A DNA stretch of 38,490 nucleotides from assembly GCA_937967535.1 (NCBI GenBank), contig CALCMV010000175.1, positions 1-38,490 of the forward strand, in the 5' to 3' direction. Below, one piece after another: positions 1 through 6,621 of the stretch. Below the pieces are notes generated by a model. The model was not told the origin of the DNA and searched no databases. It worked only from the letters and a program-made list of their open reading frames with translations. This DNA comes from an uncultured Saprospiraceae bacterium. Its GTDB lineage: Bacteria; Bacteroidota; Bacteroidia; Chitinophagales; Saprospiraceae. The position numbers were made by a program, and so were the translations under genes. How positions within the stretch are numbered: position 1 is the stretch's first letter; each line of letters starts with the position of its first letter.

Positions 1-1
1 A

Positions 2-187
2 AGCGATAAACCACTTGATACCTATGCGGTAAGTGTAGATGAAGTGGAAGATTTGACGGGACTTGATTTTTTTGCCGACCTGCCCGATGATATTGAAGAA
101 AAATTAGAAAGAAAATATCAAGTAGGAAGGTGGCCCTTCGACGAAGAACGCTATCGCGAAAGAATTTTCATATGGAATAAACAATAA
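2..187 (+). CDS. DNA/RNA non-specific endonuclease, C-terminal fragment
   Basis: This is the 3' end of a gene that begins before the window. The open frame from base 2 ends in TAA at 185-187 and encodes about 61 residues. The stretch YAVSVDEVEDLTGLDFFADL followed by PDDIEE is the characteristic C-terminal end of NUC1/EndA-type beta-beta-alpha-metal nucleases, where the conserved phrase DEVE-LTGLDFF-LPD lies after the catalytic domain. The catalytic DRGH region is outside the window and cannot be checked. Proteins of this family are usually exported and cut DNA and RNA without sequence specificity. The family call rests only on this C-terminal signature. Confidence 0.8.
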   Translation, partial: SDKPLDTYAVSVDEVEDLTGLDFFADLPDDIEEKLERKYQVGRWPFDEERYRERIFIWNKQ

Positions 188-576
188 ATTCAAAAAAAAT
201 AAGTTACAAAAAAGAATTTTATCCACAAAAATAATACTTCGTTTTTTTAAGAATTAGCCCAAGTAAATATTCTTTTTATTAAAAAATAAAATAAGTAAAT
301 TGTTCTTTTAATAAATTATAATCATTTAATTTTGTGGAATAATAAAAGATTTTTATAATTATCTTGAATATTCCGAATAATTTCTCTTTATAGTTTAGTG
401 ACTAAATTATACGTCTTTAGTCTTAACATTGAAATTAAAAATGATACATTCTTCATTTAAATGGAGAATCAAAAATATAAAATACATTGTTCATTTTCAG
501 TTCATTAATTATAATGACATTTATTTATAAATAAATATGACAATGTAAAAGATGCTTCATGAGTGCTTAAGTAGAG
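188..576. other. AT-rich gene-free region before an orphan terminator
   Basis: No credible coding frame is seen here; the DNA is very A+T rich. A TAATTTTG box at 327-334 matches the Bacteroidota -7 consensus TAnnTTTG. The nearest TTG, at 300-302, is 24 bases upstream, which is longer than usual. Together with the terminator at 577-612 this could delimit a short non-coding transcript, but that is inference. Confidence 0.4.
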
Positions 577-612
577 AAAGGTGTTCTTGCTTCCGAGTAA
601 GACACCTTTTTT
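577..612 (+). terminator. intrinsic terminator hairpin
   Basis: AAAGGTGT at 577-584 pairs with ACACCTTT at 602-609, and the inner bases CTTGC/GTAAG extend the stem around a one-base bulge. The descending arm continues directly into a T run ending at 612. It lies about 390 bases after the endonuclease stop codon and about 100 bases before the next gene, so it may end a long 3' UTR or a small RNA. Confidence 0.7.
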
Positions 613-710
613 GTTTTGGAGGGGCAAAATGTAAATGTGAAAAACTTGGCACAATATTTATCAATAATATTTGAATTTAATTGTAAACAGTAAAAACGTT
701 TCATTTCAAG

Positions 711-1214
711 ATGCACAAGATAATACTCATTCTTATTACCCTGATAACATGCTGTACAATAGGTATAGCACAACCTGGAAACAACACACAAAGAGAAGGA
801 AAAGAAGTCTCCGAAACACTCAAAGCGATGAAAGGTGAATGGCGTGTGATGTACAAAATTGTGGGAGATACTATCATATATGACCACCATTATCAACTCA
901 ATCCCGAAACCAATAGATATGAATTGAGAAAAGATACCAGTAGTATACACACATTCAATATTACCAGAGTGGGGCGTACCTCTTATAAAGTTGATAGAGA
1001 AGATAGCTATGGTCAACTCATTGAGAATGACTGGAATGTTTCCAATGGTTCGTGGAGTTTAAAACAAACTTCTAATGGTATTGACCTGCACATTATGGAT
1101 GCCTATTACAAAGGTTGTCCTACGATTGTCAGGCGGATTATAAATGTAAATGACCGACAACTGTGGCTGCAAGACCCGGAAACCGGCATACAATATTACT
1201 ATGTGAAAAGATAA
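711..1214 (+). CDS. small secreted protein, lipocalin-like
   Basis: This 167-residue protein begins with a hydrophobic signal peptide (residues 1-20, ending around IGIAQ), so it is expected in the periplasm or on the surface. The mature part resembles the short beta-rich lipocalin-like proteins common in Bacteroidota. It has a GEWRVMYK strand near residue 43, as in the 'GxW' start of such barrels, then alternating polar and hydrophobic strands and the C-terminal phrase LWLQDPETGIQYYYVKR. I do not recognise a specific function. It is a single-gene unit: a possible weak promoter (TTG at 646-648, TAATATTTG at 665-673) lies upstream and a clear terminator follows at 1259-1294. The lipocalin assignment is an inference from pattern only. 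Confidence 0.75.
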   Translation: MHKIILILITLITCCTIGIAQPGNNTQREGKEVSETLKAMKGEWRVMYKIVGDTIIYDHHYQLNPETNRYELRKDTSSIHTFNITRVGRTSYKVDREDSYGQLIENDWNVSNGSWSLKQTSNGIDLHIMDAYYKGCPTIVRRIINVNDRQLWLQDPETGIQYYYVKR

Positions 1215-1258
1215 ATTCCGGCTAGGGATTTCATTATCCAATGAACAAGAATAATCGT

Positions 1259-1294
1259 GGGGATTTTGCAATATGCAGAATCCCTATTTTTTTT
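1259..1294 (+). terminator. intrinsic terminator of the secreted-protein gene
   Basis: GGGGATTTTGCA at 1259-1270 pairs with TGCAGAATCCC at 1274-1284 with one G-T wobble and a three-base loop, followed by a run of eight T at 1287-1294. It starts 45 bases after the stop codon of the gene ending at 1214. Confidence 0.85.
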
Positions 1295-1327
1295 ATGATT
1301 TTGAACAAAACTGTCTGCAATCAATTG

Positions 1328-1356
1328 TTGTTAAAGAAAATAAACGCTTATTTTTG
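1328..1356 (+). promoter_or_regulatory. Bacteroidota-type promoter for trxB
   Basis: TTG at 1328-1330 is followed after 18 bases by TATTTTTG at 1349-1356, an exact match to the -33 TTG / -7 TAnnTTTG pattern of the Bacteroidota housekeeping sigma factor. Transcription should start near 1361-1364. That leaves a leader of about 110 bases before the trxB ATG at 1473, filled with the GAGA/TCTC palindrome. Confidence 0.65.
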
Positions 1357-1371
1357 CAACTTAAAAATTGC

Positions 1372-1463
1372 TGAGAGAGATGAGAGATGTAAGACACGAG
1401 ATAAGAGACATAAATGTTCTTTCTTCTCTCGTCTCAACTTTCATCTCAAGTCTCGTCTCTCAA
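1372..1463 (+). repeat. GAGA/TCTC low-complexity palindrome in trxB leader
   Basis: A purine arm (1372-1408) made of imperfect GAGAC/GAGAT words is followed by a pyrimidine arm (1425-1463) made of the reverse complement, TCTCGTCTC-type words. The arms can pair into a long imperfect hairpin in the transcript just ahead of the trxB start. A much longer copy of the same family lies immediately after trxB (2412-2650), and a one-arm copy lies at 21413-21446. Confidence 0.75.
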
Positions 1464-1472
1464 ATAAAAATT

Positions 1473-2417
1473 ATGTCAAAAGAAATTGCAAACTGCCTGA
1501 TTATAGGTTCAGGTCCTGCCGGATATACCGCAGCTATATACGCTTCACGCGCCAACCTCAAACCCATACTCTATACCGGACCTGAACCGGGTGGTCAGTT
1601 GATGATTACTACGGATGTTGAGAATTATCCCGGCTACAAAGACGGTATCATGGGACCTCAAATGATGGAAGATTTCAAAGCGCAAGCCGAGCGATTTGGG
1701 ACGGATGTTCGCTACGAAATGATTACAAAAGTCGATTTTTCGGGTTCTCCGCACAAAGTATGGACAGAAGGCGGCGACGAGATGCACGCACATACTATCG
1801 TGATTGCTACGGGGGCAAGTGCCAAATGGCTGGGCTTGGAAAATGAAAAACGCCTTGCCGAATCCGGCGGAGGTGTTTCTGCTTGTGCGGTCTGCGATGG
1901 CTTCTTTTATAAAGGAAAAGACGTAGCGGTAGTTGGTGCAGGTGATACGGCGGCAGAGGAAGCCCTGTATCTTTCCAATCTCTGTCCTACCGTACACATG
2001 TTTGTGCGTCGTGACGAGATGCGTGCCTCCAAAATCATGCAACAACGTGTCGTAGCACGCGAAAATATCAAGATTCACTGGAATACGGAAACCGAAGATA
2101 TTCTTGGTGATACAGAAGTCGAAGCCGTCCGCGTATTCAATAATAAAACGGGCAAAAAGACCGACATTCCACTTTCGGGCTTCTTCGTAGCCATCGGTCA
2201 TAAGCCGAATACAGGCATCTTCAAAGATTGGCTTGATATGGACAAAACGGGCTATATCGTCACCAAAGCCGATAGCTCAAAGACCAATATTTCAGGCGTA
2301 TTTGCAAGCGGCGATGCTCAAGACCACGTATATCGTCAGGCAGTCACCGCCGCAGGTACAGGCTGTATGGCTGCCTTAGATGCCGAGCGTTGGTTAGGCG
2401 AACAAGGAATTGTTTGA
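1473..2417 (+). CDS. trxB: thioredoxin-disulfide reductase
   Basis: This is a 314-residue FAD/NADPH-dependent thioredoxin reductase, which passes electrons from NADPH to thioredoxin in the cytosol. The first FAD-binding motif, GSGPAG, is at residues 12-17. The redox-active pair is CAVC at 138-141, followed by DGFF. The NADPH-binding glycine motif VVGAGDTAAEEA starts near 153, and the C-terminal FAD motif SGVFASGDAQD is present. The length fits the low-molecular-weight family. The open frame extends upstream to a TTG at 1368, but those 35 extra residues are only a translation of the GAGA/TCTC repeat, so I start at ATG 1473 (MSKEIANCLIIGSGPAG). The gene is monocistronic, with its own promoter. 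The 3' end runs into the repeat array that separates it from the convergent SRPBCC gene. Confidence 0.97.
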   Translation: MSKEIANCLIIGSGPAGYTAAIYASRANLKPILYTGPEPGGQLMITTDVENYPGYKDGIMGPQMMEDFKAQAERFGTDVRYEMITKVDFSGSPHKVWTEGGDEMHAHTIVIATGASAKWLGLENEKRLAESGGGVSACAVCDGFFYKGKDVAVVGAGDTAAEEALYLSNLCPTVHMFVRRDEMRASKIMQQRVVARENIKIHWNTETEDILGDTEVEAVRVFNNKTGKKTDIPLSGFFVAIGHKPNTGIFKDWLDMDKTGYIVTKADSSKTNISGVFASGDAQDHVYRQAVTAAGTGCMAALDAERWLGEQGIV

Positions 2418-2650
2418 GAAAAGAGAAAAGAGAGGTGAGAAAAGAGAAAAGAGAAAAGAGAGGTGAGACGAGAGAAAAGAAACGAGTCATTTCTCTCGGC
2501 TCTTATCTCTCGTCTCTCGTCTCTTATCTCATTTCTCTCGTCTCTCGTCTCTTATCTCGCGTCTCTCGTCTCTTATCTCATTTCTCTCGTCTCTTATCTC
2601 TCGTCTCTTATCTCATTTCTCTCGTCTCACCTCTCTCGTCTCTTTTCTAA
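2412..2650. repeat. long GAGA/TCTC palindromic array between convergent genes
   Basis: About 240 bases are built almost wholly from one degenerate word. The purine arm (2412-2490) is GAGAAAAGAGAAAAGAG and GAGGTGAGAC units; the pyrimidine arm (2490-2648) is TCTCGTCTC, TCTTATCTC and CATTTCTC units. The arms are reverse complementary and should fold into one long hairpin on either strand. The array begins at the trxB stop codon and overlaps the last codons of the convergent gene at 2613-3077, giving that protein a repeat-derived tail. It could act as a bidirectional terminator. The TCTCGTCTC word appears to be iterated by slippage or rearrangement. Confidence 0.8.
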
Positions 2651-3077
2651 AATACTTTCGATAAACAGGCTTTCGGGCGGCAAACTGTAACCACATTACG
2701 GGGTACATCAGATAATCGGTAAGTAGAGTAGGGGTCTTGTACTCAATATCGTCAATGATAGTCGCGCCTGTTTCCGTGCGGATGATGCGATGTTTATGTC
2801 GCCAATTTTTTAGGAAAAATGGTAATTTTATTCCCTCGTCAATAAAATAAACCTCCTCGTCGGTGAGTTTATCTTCCACAATTTTGGCATTCCAATCTTG
2901 CGACAGAAATCCTTTTCCTAATCGAATATGTACTTCATCTCCCGATTTACTTCCATCAAATCTTTTCAATTCTAAAGGCAATAAGGGCGGCTTCAGTGCC
3001 AGAAACAAATCACGGTCAAAGCCTTTGTATACGGTTCGGTAATCTTGTTCAACTTCTGTTTTGAGCAATATTTTCAT
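2613..3077 (-). CDS. SRPBCC-fold (START/Bet v 1-like) protein
   Basis: This 154-residue protein matches the SRPBCC ligand-binding family frequently found in Bacteroidota. It starts MKILLKTEVEQDYRTVYKGF and continues LPLELKRFDGSKSGDEV, IYFIDEG-type strands (VYFIDEGIKLPFFLKNWRHK) and a terminal helix near YLMYPVMWLQFAARKPVYRK. These proteins form a hydrophobic cavity that binds lipids or polyketides; the ligand here is unknown. It is cytosolic, with no signal peptide. The conserved part ends near RKYF. The last residues (RKETREVRREK) are read from the GAGA/TCTC array, so the present stop codon has probably been displaced by repeat invasion. A 10-base palindrome between direct repeats lies just upstream, at 3114-3139. 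Confidence 0.8.
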   Translation of the reverse strand: MKILLKTEVEQDYRTVYKGFDRDLFLALKPPLLPLELKRFDGSKSGDEVHIRLGKGFLSQDWNAKIVEDKLTDEEVYFIDEGIKLPFFLKNWRHKHRIIRTETGATIIDDIEYKTPTLLTDYLMYPVMWLQFAARKPVYRKYFRKETREVRREK

Positions 3078-3437
3078 ATCAATAAGAATTTGTGCGTAGG
3101 TATTTACTCGTTACTAAATTGGGGTGCACCCCTAAATTGTAGAATTATAAAGTTTTTTTTGAAACAGTGAAAAATAAATATGAAACCCAAAATACAGCAA
3201 TTCTTTAAGTACTGACAATCAATTTAAAATACGTTAATAAAAATATTATGTAGTATTTTACATGATAATTTAAATTTTAATTAATGTATAAAATTATTAA
3301 TTAATCTTAGGTACAATTTTCAAAAGAAATTAGTTACACTCAATTTAATTCATTGATTATCAATTATTTAAAGTAAGTTTAGATGTTTTTTTAGAATGAG
3401 AAATAAAGCAAAGGTGCATTAGCACCGACCCTATTTG
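3078..3437. other. AT-rich gene-free region upstream of the intron relic
   Basis: I see no gene here. It holds the palindrome-in-direct-repeat element at 3114-3139 and, next to the intron, a small hairpin (GGTGC ATTA GCACC) at about 3413-3426, eleven bases before the intron 5' end. The rest is A+T-rich sequence without a convincing promoter. Confidence 0.4.
3114..3139. repeat. palindrome GGGTGCACCC between 8-bp direct repeats
   Basis: CTAAATTG (3114-3121) and an identical CTAAATTG (3132-3139) flank the perfect palindrome GGGTGCACCC (3122-3131). The palindrome extends by one G/C pair taken from the repeats. It lies 36 bases upstream of the start codon at 3077, so it could be an operator for that gene, or a tiny insertion scar with an 8-base duplication. 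The sequence cannot decide between these. Confidence 0.5.
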
Positions 3438-3670
3438 GTGCGCCGAGATGTCTTTACTCTAACGATGAAAGTTCCCTAAGAACCTACACGACAAGGAATC
3501 TTAGCTAAGGCAAGGGTGTCTGCTGCGAGGTGGAATCTGAAGGAAGCCGTATGCAAAGTTAGGTTTTAACGGACAGAAATCAGATATAAGGCTCGCTATT
3601 GTCGGGTAGCTGAACCATGAATCAGGAAGCCCAAAAGTTGTGCGGAGACAGCAGGGAATAAATCTGGTCG

Positions 3671-3688
3671 TTCCGATAGCTATCGAAA
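3671..3688. repeat. CCGATAGCTATCGG-type palindrome, imperfect copy
   Basis: TTCCGATAGCTATCGAAA contains the perfect 12-base palindrome CGATAGCTATCG at 3674-3685. One outer base differs from the full copy at 4333-4350. It lies inside the group II intron relic. Confidence 0.6.
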
Positions 3689-3862
3689 AACGAAAGACTT
3701 ACCTCGGGAGGTCTCCTGTCCGAAAGGTTGGGAGAAGTCAGCAGAGCTCATAGTAAGAAAACAAACCTTGTCAAATGAACCTCCATGTAGAGGGTATAAA
3801 AATTAAATGAGGCAAGAGAGGCTGAACCCGAAGGACTGAATTTTCTAACACAAAGAGCAGAC

Positions 3863-4096
3863 TTGTTAATGCGAGACAAGAAAAAACGGGGCATCCCAAC
3901 GGTTGTTGACCGCTTAGTCCAACAAGCGATGCACCAAGAATTAAGCCTATTGTACGAGCCATTATTTAGCGAGTACAGCTATGGCTTTCGTCCTGATCGA
4001 GCGCATTGGACGCAGTCCAACAAGCCAGCCACTACATCGCATCGGGCAAAGAGTGGGTAGTTGATTATAGACTTGAAAAGTTTCTTCGATTATATC
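3863..4096 (+). pseudogene. group II intron reverse transcriptase/maturase remnant
   Basis: Translation gives KKRGIPTVVDRLVQQAMHQ and then LYEPLFSEYSYGFRPDR, the signature of RT blocks 1-2 of group II intron maturases. A frameshift near 4008-4012 breaks the frame. After it, AVQQASHYIASGKEWVVDYR and LEKFL continue the family pattern (normally WVVDxDLEKFFD), with the catalytic aspartate region already altered. The N-terminal block, the YADD active site, the maturase X domain and the endonuclease domain are absent. It lies inside the group II intron relic, where its host ORF is expected. It is a dead gene. Confidence 0.85.
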
Positions 4097-4262
4097 AGAG
4101 TTGGTTCGACCAAAATGGTCTATACGCTCTTGAAAATTTACACACTCGGACAAAATGGTTCAACTGTTAGAAGAAACCGTCTTGGTATGTTAAAGCGTAT
4201 GCCGGATGGTGTGGAAGGACGGAAGTAAAGATACTCAATATCTGTACTTCCTCCTACCCGAT

Positions 4263-4556
4263 TAACAACGACGTTCCTCTCACCTTCTAAGCAGCATAGC
4301 TGCGACACCCTTATTTCGCATTTTAAGGGTGATTCCGATAGCTATCGGAACTACTCGCCTTTAGTGGTTTGAGTGTTCCAATTTTACAAAGGGAGCCGCA
4401 CCTATACAATAATCTACTGATAATCAGTTTTTTATATTTTTTTCATCAAAATGATTTATAACCTGATTTTGTTGAAAAATTTAAATATAAAATCTACATT
4501 AATATTTATTTAAATGTATTTTTAGCTCATTATCAATACTTAAAGAATTGCTTAAA
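4263..4556. other. gene-free stretch after the intron with two hairpins
   Basis: No coding frame is seen. CACCCTTA (4306-4313) pairs with TAAGGGTG (4324-4331), and the CCGATAGCTATCGG palindrome follows directly at 4333-4350. The remainder is A+T-rich sequence downstream of the glutamate dehydrogenase stop codon. No T run follows either hairpin on the minus strand, so I do not call a terminator for that gene. Confidence 0.4.
4333..4350. repeat. perfect 18-bp palindrome TTCCGATAGCTATCGGAA
   Basis: TTCCGATAGCTATCGGAA is fully self-complementary. Related palindromes occur at 3671-3688 (one mismatch), at 32217-32234 (TCCCGATAATTATCGGGA, perfect) and, degenerate, at 27217-27235. They share the shape (T)YCCGATA-nn-TATCGGR and look like one dispersed family. 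Confidence 0.75.
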
Positions 4557-5975
4557 TCAAGGGAAAATACCCAATGAAATATAATCGCTGGCAATTTTTT
4601 CGATAGAATTGACGAAAGCGGCACTTCGCAGGTCTTCTACTTTTTTATTCTTTTTGAGAATATCGCGAATACCGTGATATGCCGTAATCATCGTTTCTTG
4701 CAAACCGGAGCGTACAAGGTCAATCTCATCTGCACCGCGTGTAATCATGGCACGCTCTTTAGCACCGACTTTCTGACCCGTTGTTTTTTCCACCAAACCA
4801 ACGATGTTTTCGTATGTTTGTTGGTCAAAACGTTTTTCCATACGCCCAAAACGCATGTGCGAGAGGTTTTTCAACCACTCAAAATACGATACCGTCACAC
4901 CACCTGCATTGATATACATATCAGGAATAATCAAGACACCTTTTTTGAGCAATATCTCCTCTGCATCCGGTGTTACTGGTCCGTTGGCAGCTTCGGCGAT
5001 GATTTTAGCTTTGATATTTTTTGCATTACCGCCATGAATCTGGTGTTCGAGTGCGGCGGGTACGAGTACATCACATTCGAGTTCGAGTGCTGCTTCGCGA
5101 CTTTTCAGGTTCGTTGCACCCGGAAAATCAAGAATAGAACCCGTTTTCTTACGATGCTTGAGCAGCTTGTGAATATCAATACCATCTTTGCTGTGGATAC
5201 CGCCTTCGTACTCAGATACGCCAATGATTTTGAAACCACCTTCGTCTTGCGAAATCGTACCGGTGTATGAACCTACATTACCCATGCCCTGAATGACCAT
5301 TGTTTTACCTTCAGTACCGGGTTCGAGTCCGAGTGCTTTCATGTCTTCTTTGATGCTCATTGCCTCTTGAAGCGCGTAAAATACACCGCGTCCGGTAGCT
5401 TCTGTACGTCCTCGTATACCGTTGAGTTTTACGGGTTTACCCGTCACACAACCTACGGCATCAATTTCGCCTTTACCGAATGCAAGGTAGGTATCAAGTA
5501 TCCATGCCATCTCTCGCGAGCCTGTACCGTAGTCAGGTGCAGGTACGTCAAGACCGGGACCAATGAAGTTTTTCTTGACCAATTCGGACGCATAACGGCG
5601 CGTAATTTTTTGCAGTTGCCCCACTGTGTAATCACGCGGATTGATTTTCACGCCGCCTTTGGCACCACCAAAGGGTACATCCACAATTGCACATTTGAAA
5701 CTCATCAAAGAAGCCAATGCCATGACTTCATCTTGATTGACATTCGGTGCATAACGAATCCCGCCTTTGGTCGGCAGGCGGTGCTGGCTGTGTTGTACAC
5801 GATAGGCTTCGATGACTTGGTATTCCTTGCCAATTTTGACCGGAAATTGCATCTTGTAGATGGCATTGCAGGCTTTGATTTGTGCCAGCAAGCCGTCGGG
5901 CAGGTTGGTAGCGGCAGCCGCTTTATCAAAGTAATCTTCTACGCCTTTGATAAAGCTATAATGTTTATTAGACAT
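4557..5975 (-). CDS. gdhA: glutamate dehydrogenase (Glu/Leu/Phe/Val family)
   Basis: This 472-residue cytosolic enzyme interconverts glutamate and 2-oxoglutarate plus ammonium with NAD(P)H. The substrate-binding lysine lies in LPTKGGIRYA (K70). The catalytic lysine is in VPFGGAKGGV (K106), followed by the conserved aspartate in VPAPDYGTG (D148). The dinucleotide-binding motif is QGMGNVGS at 229-236. The C-terminal half contains AANGPVTPDAEEIL and MYINAGGVTVSYFEW, both family hallmarks. Length and start (MSNKHYSFIKGVEDYFDKAA) fit the hexameric family of Bacteroidota. The gene stands alone. The upstream region to 6100 carries a GATTTTTGATT/AATCAAAAATC palindrome. Cofactor preference cannot be judged safely by eye. 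Confidence 0.95.
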   Translation of the reverse strand: MSNKHYSFIKGVEDYFDKAAAATNLPDGLLAQIKACNAIYKMQFPVKIGKEYQVIEAYRVQHSQHRLPTKGGIRYAPNVNQDEVMALASLMSFKCAIVDVPFGGAKGGVKINPRDYTVGQLQKITRRYASELVKKNFIGPGLDVPAPDYGTGSREMAWILDTYLAFGKGEIDAVGCVTGKPVKLNGIRGRTEATGRGVFYALQEAMSIKEDMKALGLEPGTEGKTMVIQGMGNVGSYTGTISQDEGGFKIIGVSEYEGGIHSKDGIDIHKLLKHRKKTGSILDFPGATNLKSREAALELECDVLVPAALEHQIHGGNAKNIKAKIIAEAANGPVTPDAEEILLKKGVLIIPDMYINAGGVTVSYFEWLKNLSHMRFGRMEKRFDQQTYENIVGLVEKTTGQKVGAKERAMITRGADEIDLVRSGLQETMITAYHGIRDILKKNKKVEDLRSAAFVNSIEKIASDYISLGIFP

Positions 5976-6012
5976 TTGAATAAAATTTTGAATGAATCAT
6001 TTTAGATTGAGC

Positions 6013-6101
6013 GATTTTTGATTGAATTTTATTTTTTTTACAAAAAAATAATTCAACACGCTTTAATGAATCAAAAATCACGGAATCAAAAATCAAAAAT
6101 T
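6013..6101. repeat. GATTTTTGATT / AATCAAAAATC inverted array
   Basis: The left arm GATTTTTGATTGAAT (6013-6027) is answered by AATGAATCAAAAATC and two further AATCAAAAATC words up to 6101. The right arm reaches the stop codon of the ccmD gene. Similar word arrays (AATCAAAAATCGAAAATCAC) occur at 6591-6631 and 17696-17770. Confidence 0.6.
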
Positions 6102-6306
6102 ATTTGTCTTCCAATTCGCGTTCGAGGCGACTTACCTTTCTTTCTATATAAAATAGAAATAGCGCAATCCCAATGAAGCTAGCAACGATAATGGCTACGA
6201 CAACATAGATTTTACCGATATTTCTAAAAAAATCAGTTCCACTTCCTTGTGCTAATAATAAATTAGCCGATAGAAGTAGTAAAAAAGATAATACAACTTT
6301 TCTCAT
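6100..6306 (-). CDS. ccmD: CcmD-family small membrane protein
   Basis: This 68-residue protein has an N-terminal signal-like segment (residues 3-19), one further membrane helix (about 33-53, IYVVVAIIVASFIGIALFLF) and a charged C-terminal helix, IERKVSRLERELEDK. This is the form taken by CcmD proteins of Bacteroidota, which are annotated mainly by position next to the haem exporter genes. CcmD assists release of holo-CcmE from the CcmABC complex in proteobacteria; the same role is inferred here. It lies 315 bases downstream of ccmC on the same strand, separated by repeat-rich DNA, so co-transcription is likely but not certain. Confidence 0.75.
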   Translation of the reverse strand: MRKVVLSFLLLLSANLLLAQGSGTDFFRNIGKIYVVVAIIVASFIGIALFLFYIERKVSRLERELEDK

Positions 6307-6621
6307 AATGAAAACTTAGGGCAAATTAAAGCAATATTTTAGAATATTCTGCAAAATAATTCGTGGAAATTTCTTTTTTCAATGTCAATAAATTTCTTTT
6401 TTCGGAGTAATGATTTTTTGATGTGTAATAATGTGGTGATTAGTTAATTGGTGATTAGTAATTGGTTAATTCGCAATTAAAACTTATTGTAATTATTTTT
6501 AAATTATTTATATCTGATAAATAATTAATTATAAAATTAATTTATTTTAAAATAATAAAAACGCCTATCTAAATAAAAATTTTGCGAAGCAAAATCCAAT
6601 CAAAAATCGAAAATCACGGAA
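6307..6621. other. AT-rich spacer between ccmC and ccmD with repeat words
   Basis: No gene is seen. It holds a GTGATTAGTTAATTGGTGAT direct-repeat patch (6435-6475) whose words recur near 21000 and 21200. It also holds a small hairpin, ATTTTGC GAA GCAAAAT (6579-6595), and an AATCAAAAATC array (6591-6631) that overlaps the ccmC stop codon. Confidence 0.5.

Larger units (their letters stand above)
3438..4262 (+). mobile_element. degenerate group II intron
   Basis: The 5' boundary is GTGCG at 3438-3442, the conserved GUGYG start. The ribozyme core shows typical domain I phrases: GAGGTGGAATCTGAAGGAAG (3529-3548), then GACAGAAATCAGATATAAGG near 3574. The usual lead-in to the maturase, GAAGTCAGCAGAGCTCATAG, is at 3734-3753. 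At the 3' end a domain VI-like hairpin pairs GGAAGTA (4221-4227) with TACTTCC (4245-4251), and AGATA with TATCT inside it. It is followed by CCTACCCGAT, a standard intron 3' end. The element is about 825 bases, against 2-2.5 kb for an intact intron, because most of the reverse transcriptase and part of domain V are gone. It cannot be self-mobile. I do not assign a class. Confidence 0.85.

Noticed and set aside
1368..1472. N-terminal extension of trxB from TTG 1368
   Set aside because: The 35 residues are a translation of the GAGA/TCTC repeat; the FAD-binding fold starts directly after ATG 1473.
2390..2690. Ser/Leu-rich + strand frames over the TCTC array
   Set aside because: They are translations of low-complexity DNA and overlap real genes on both sides.
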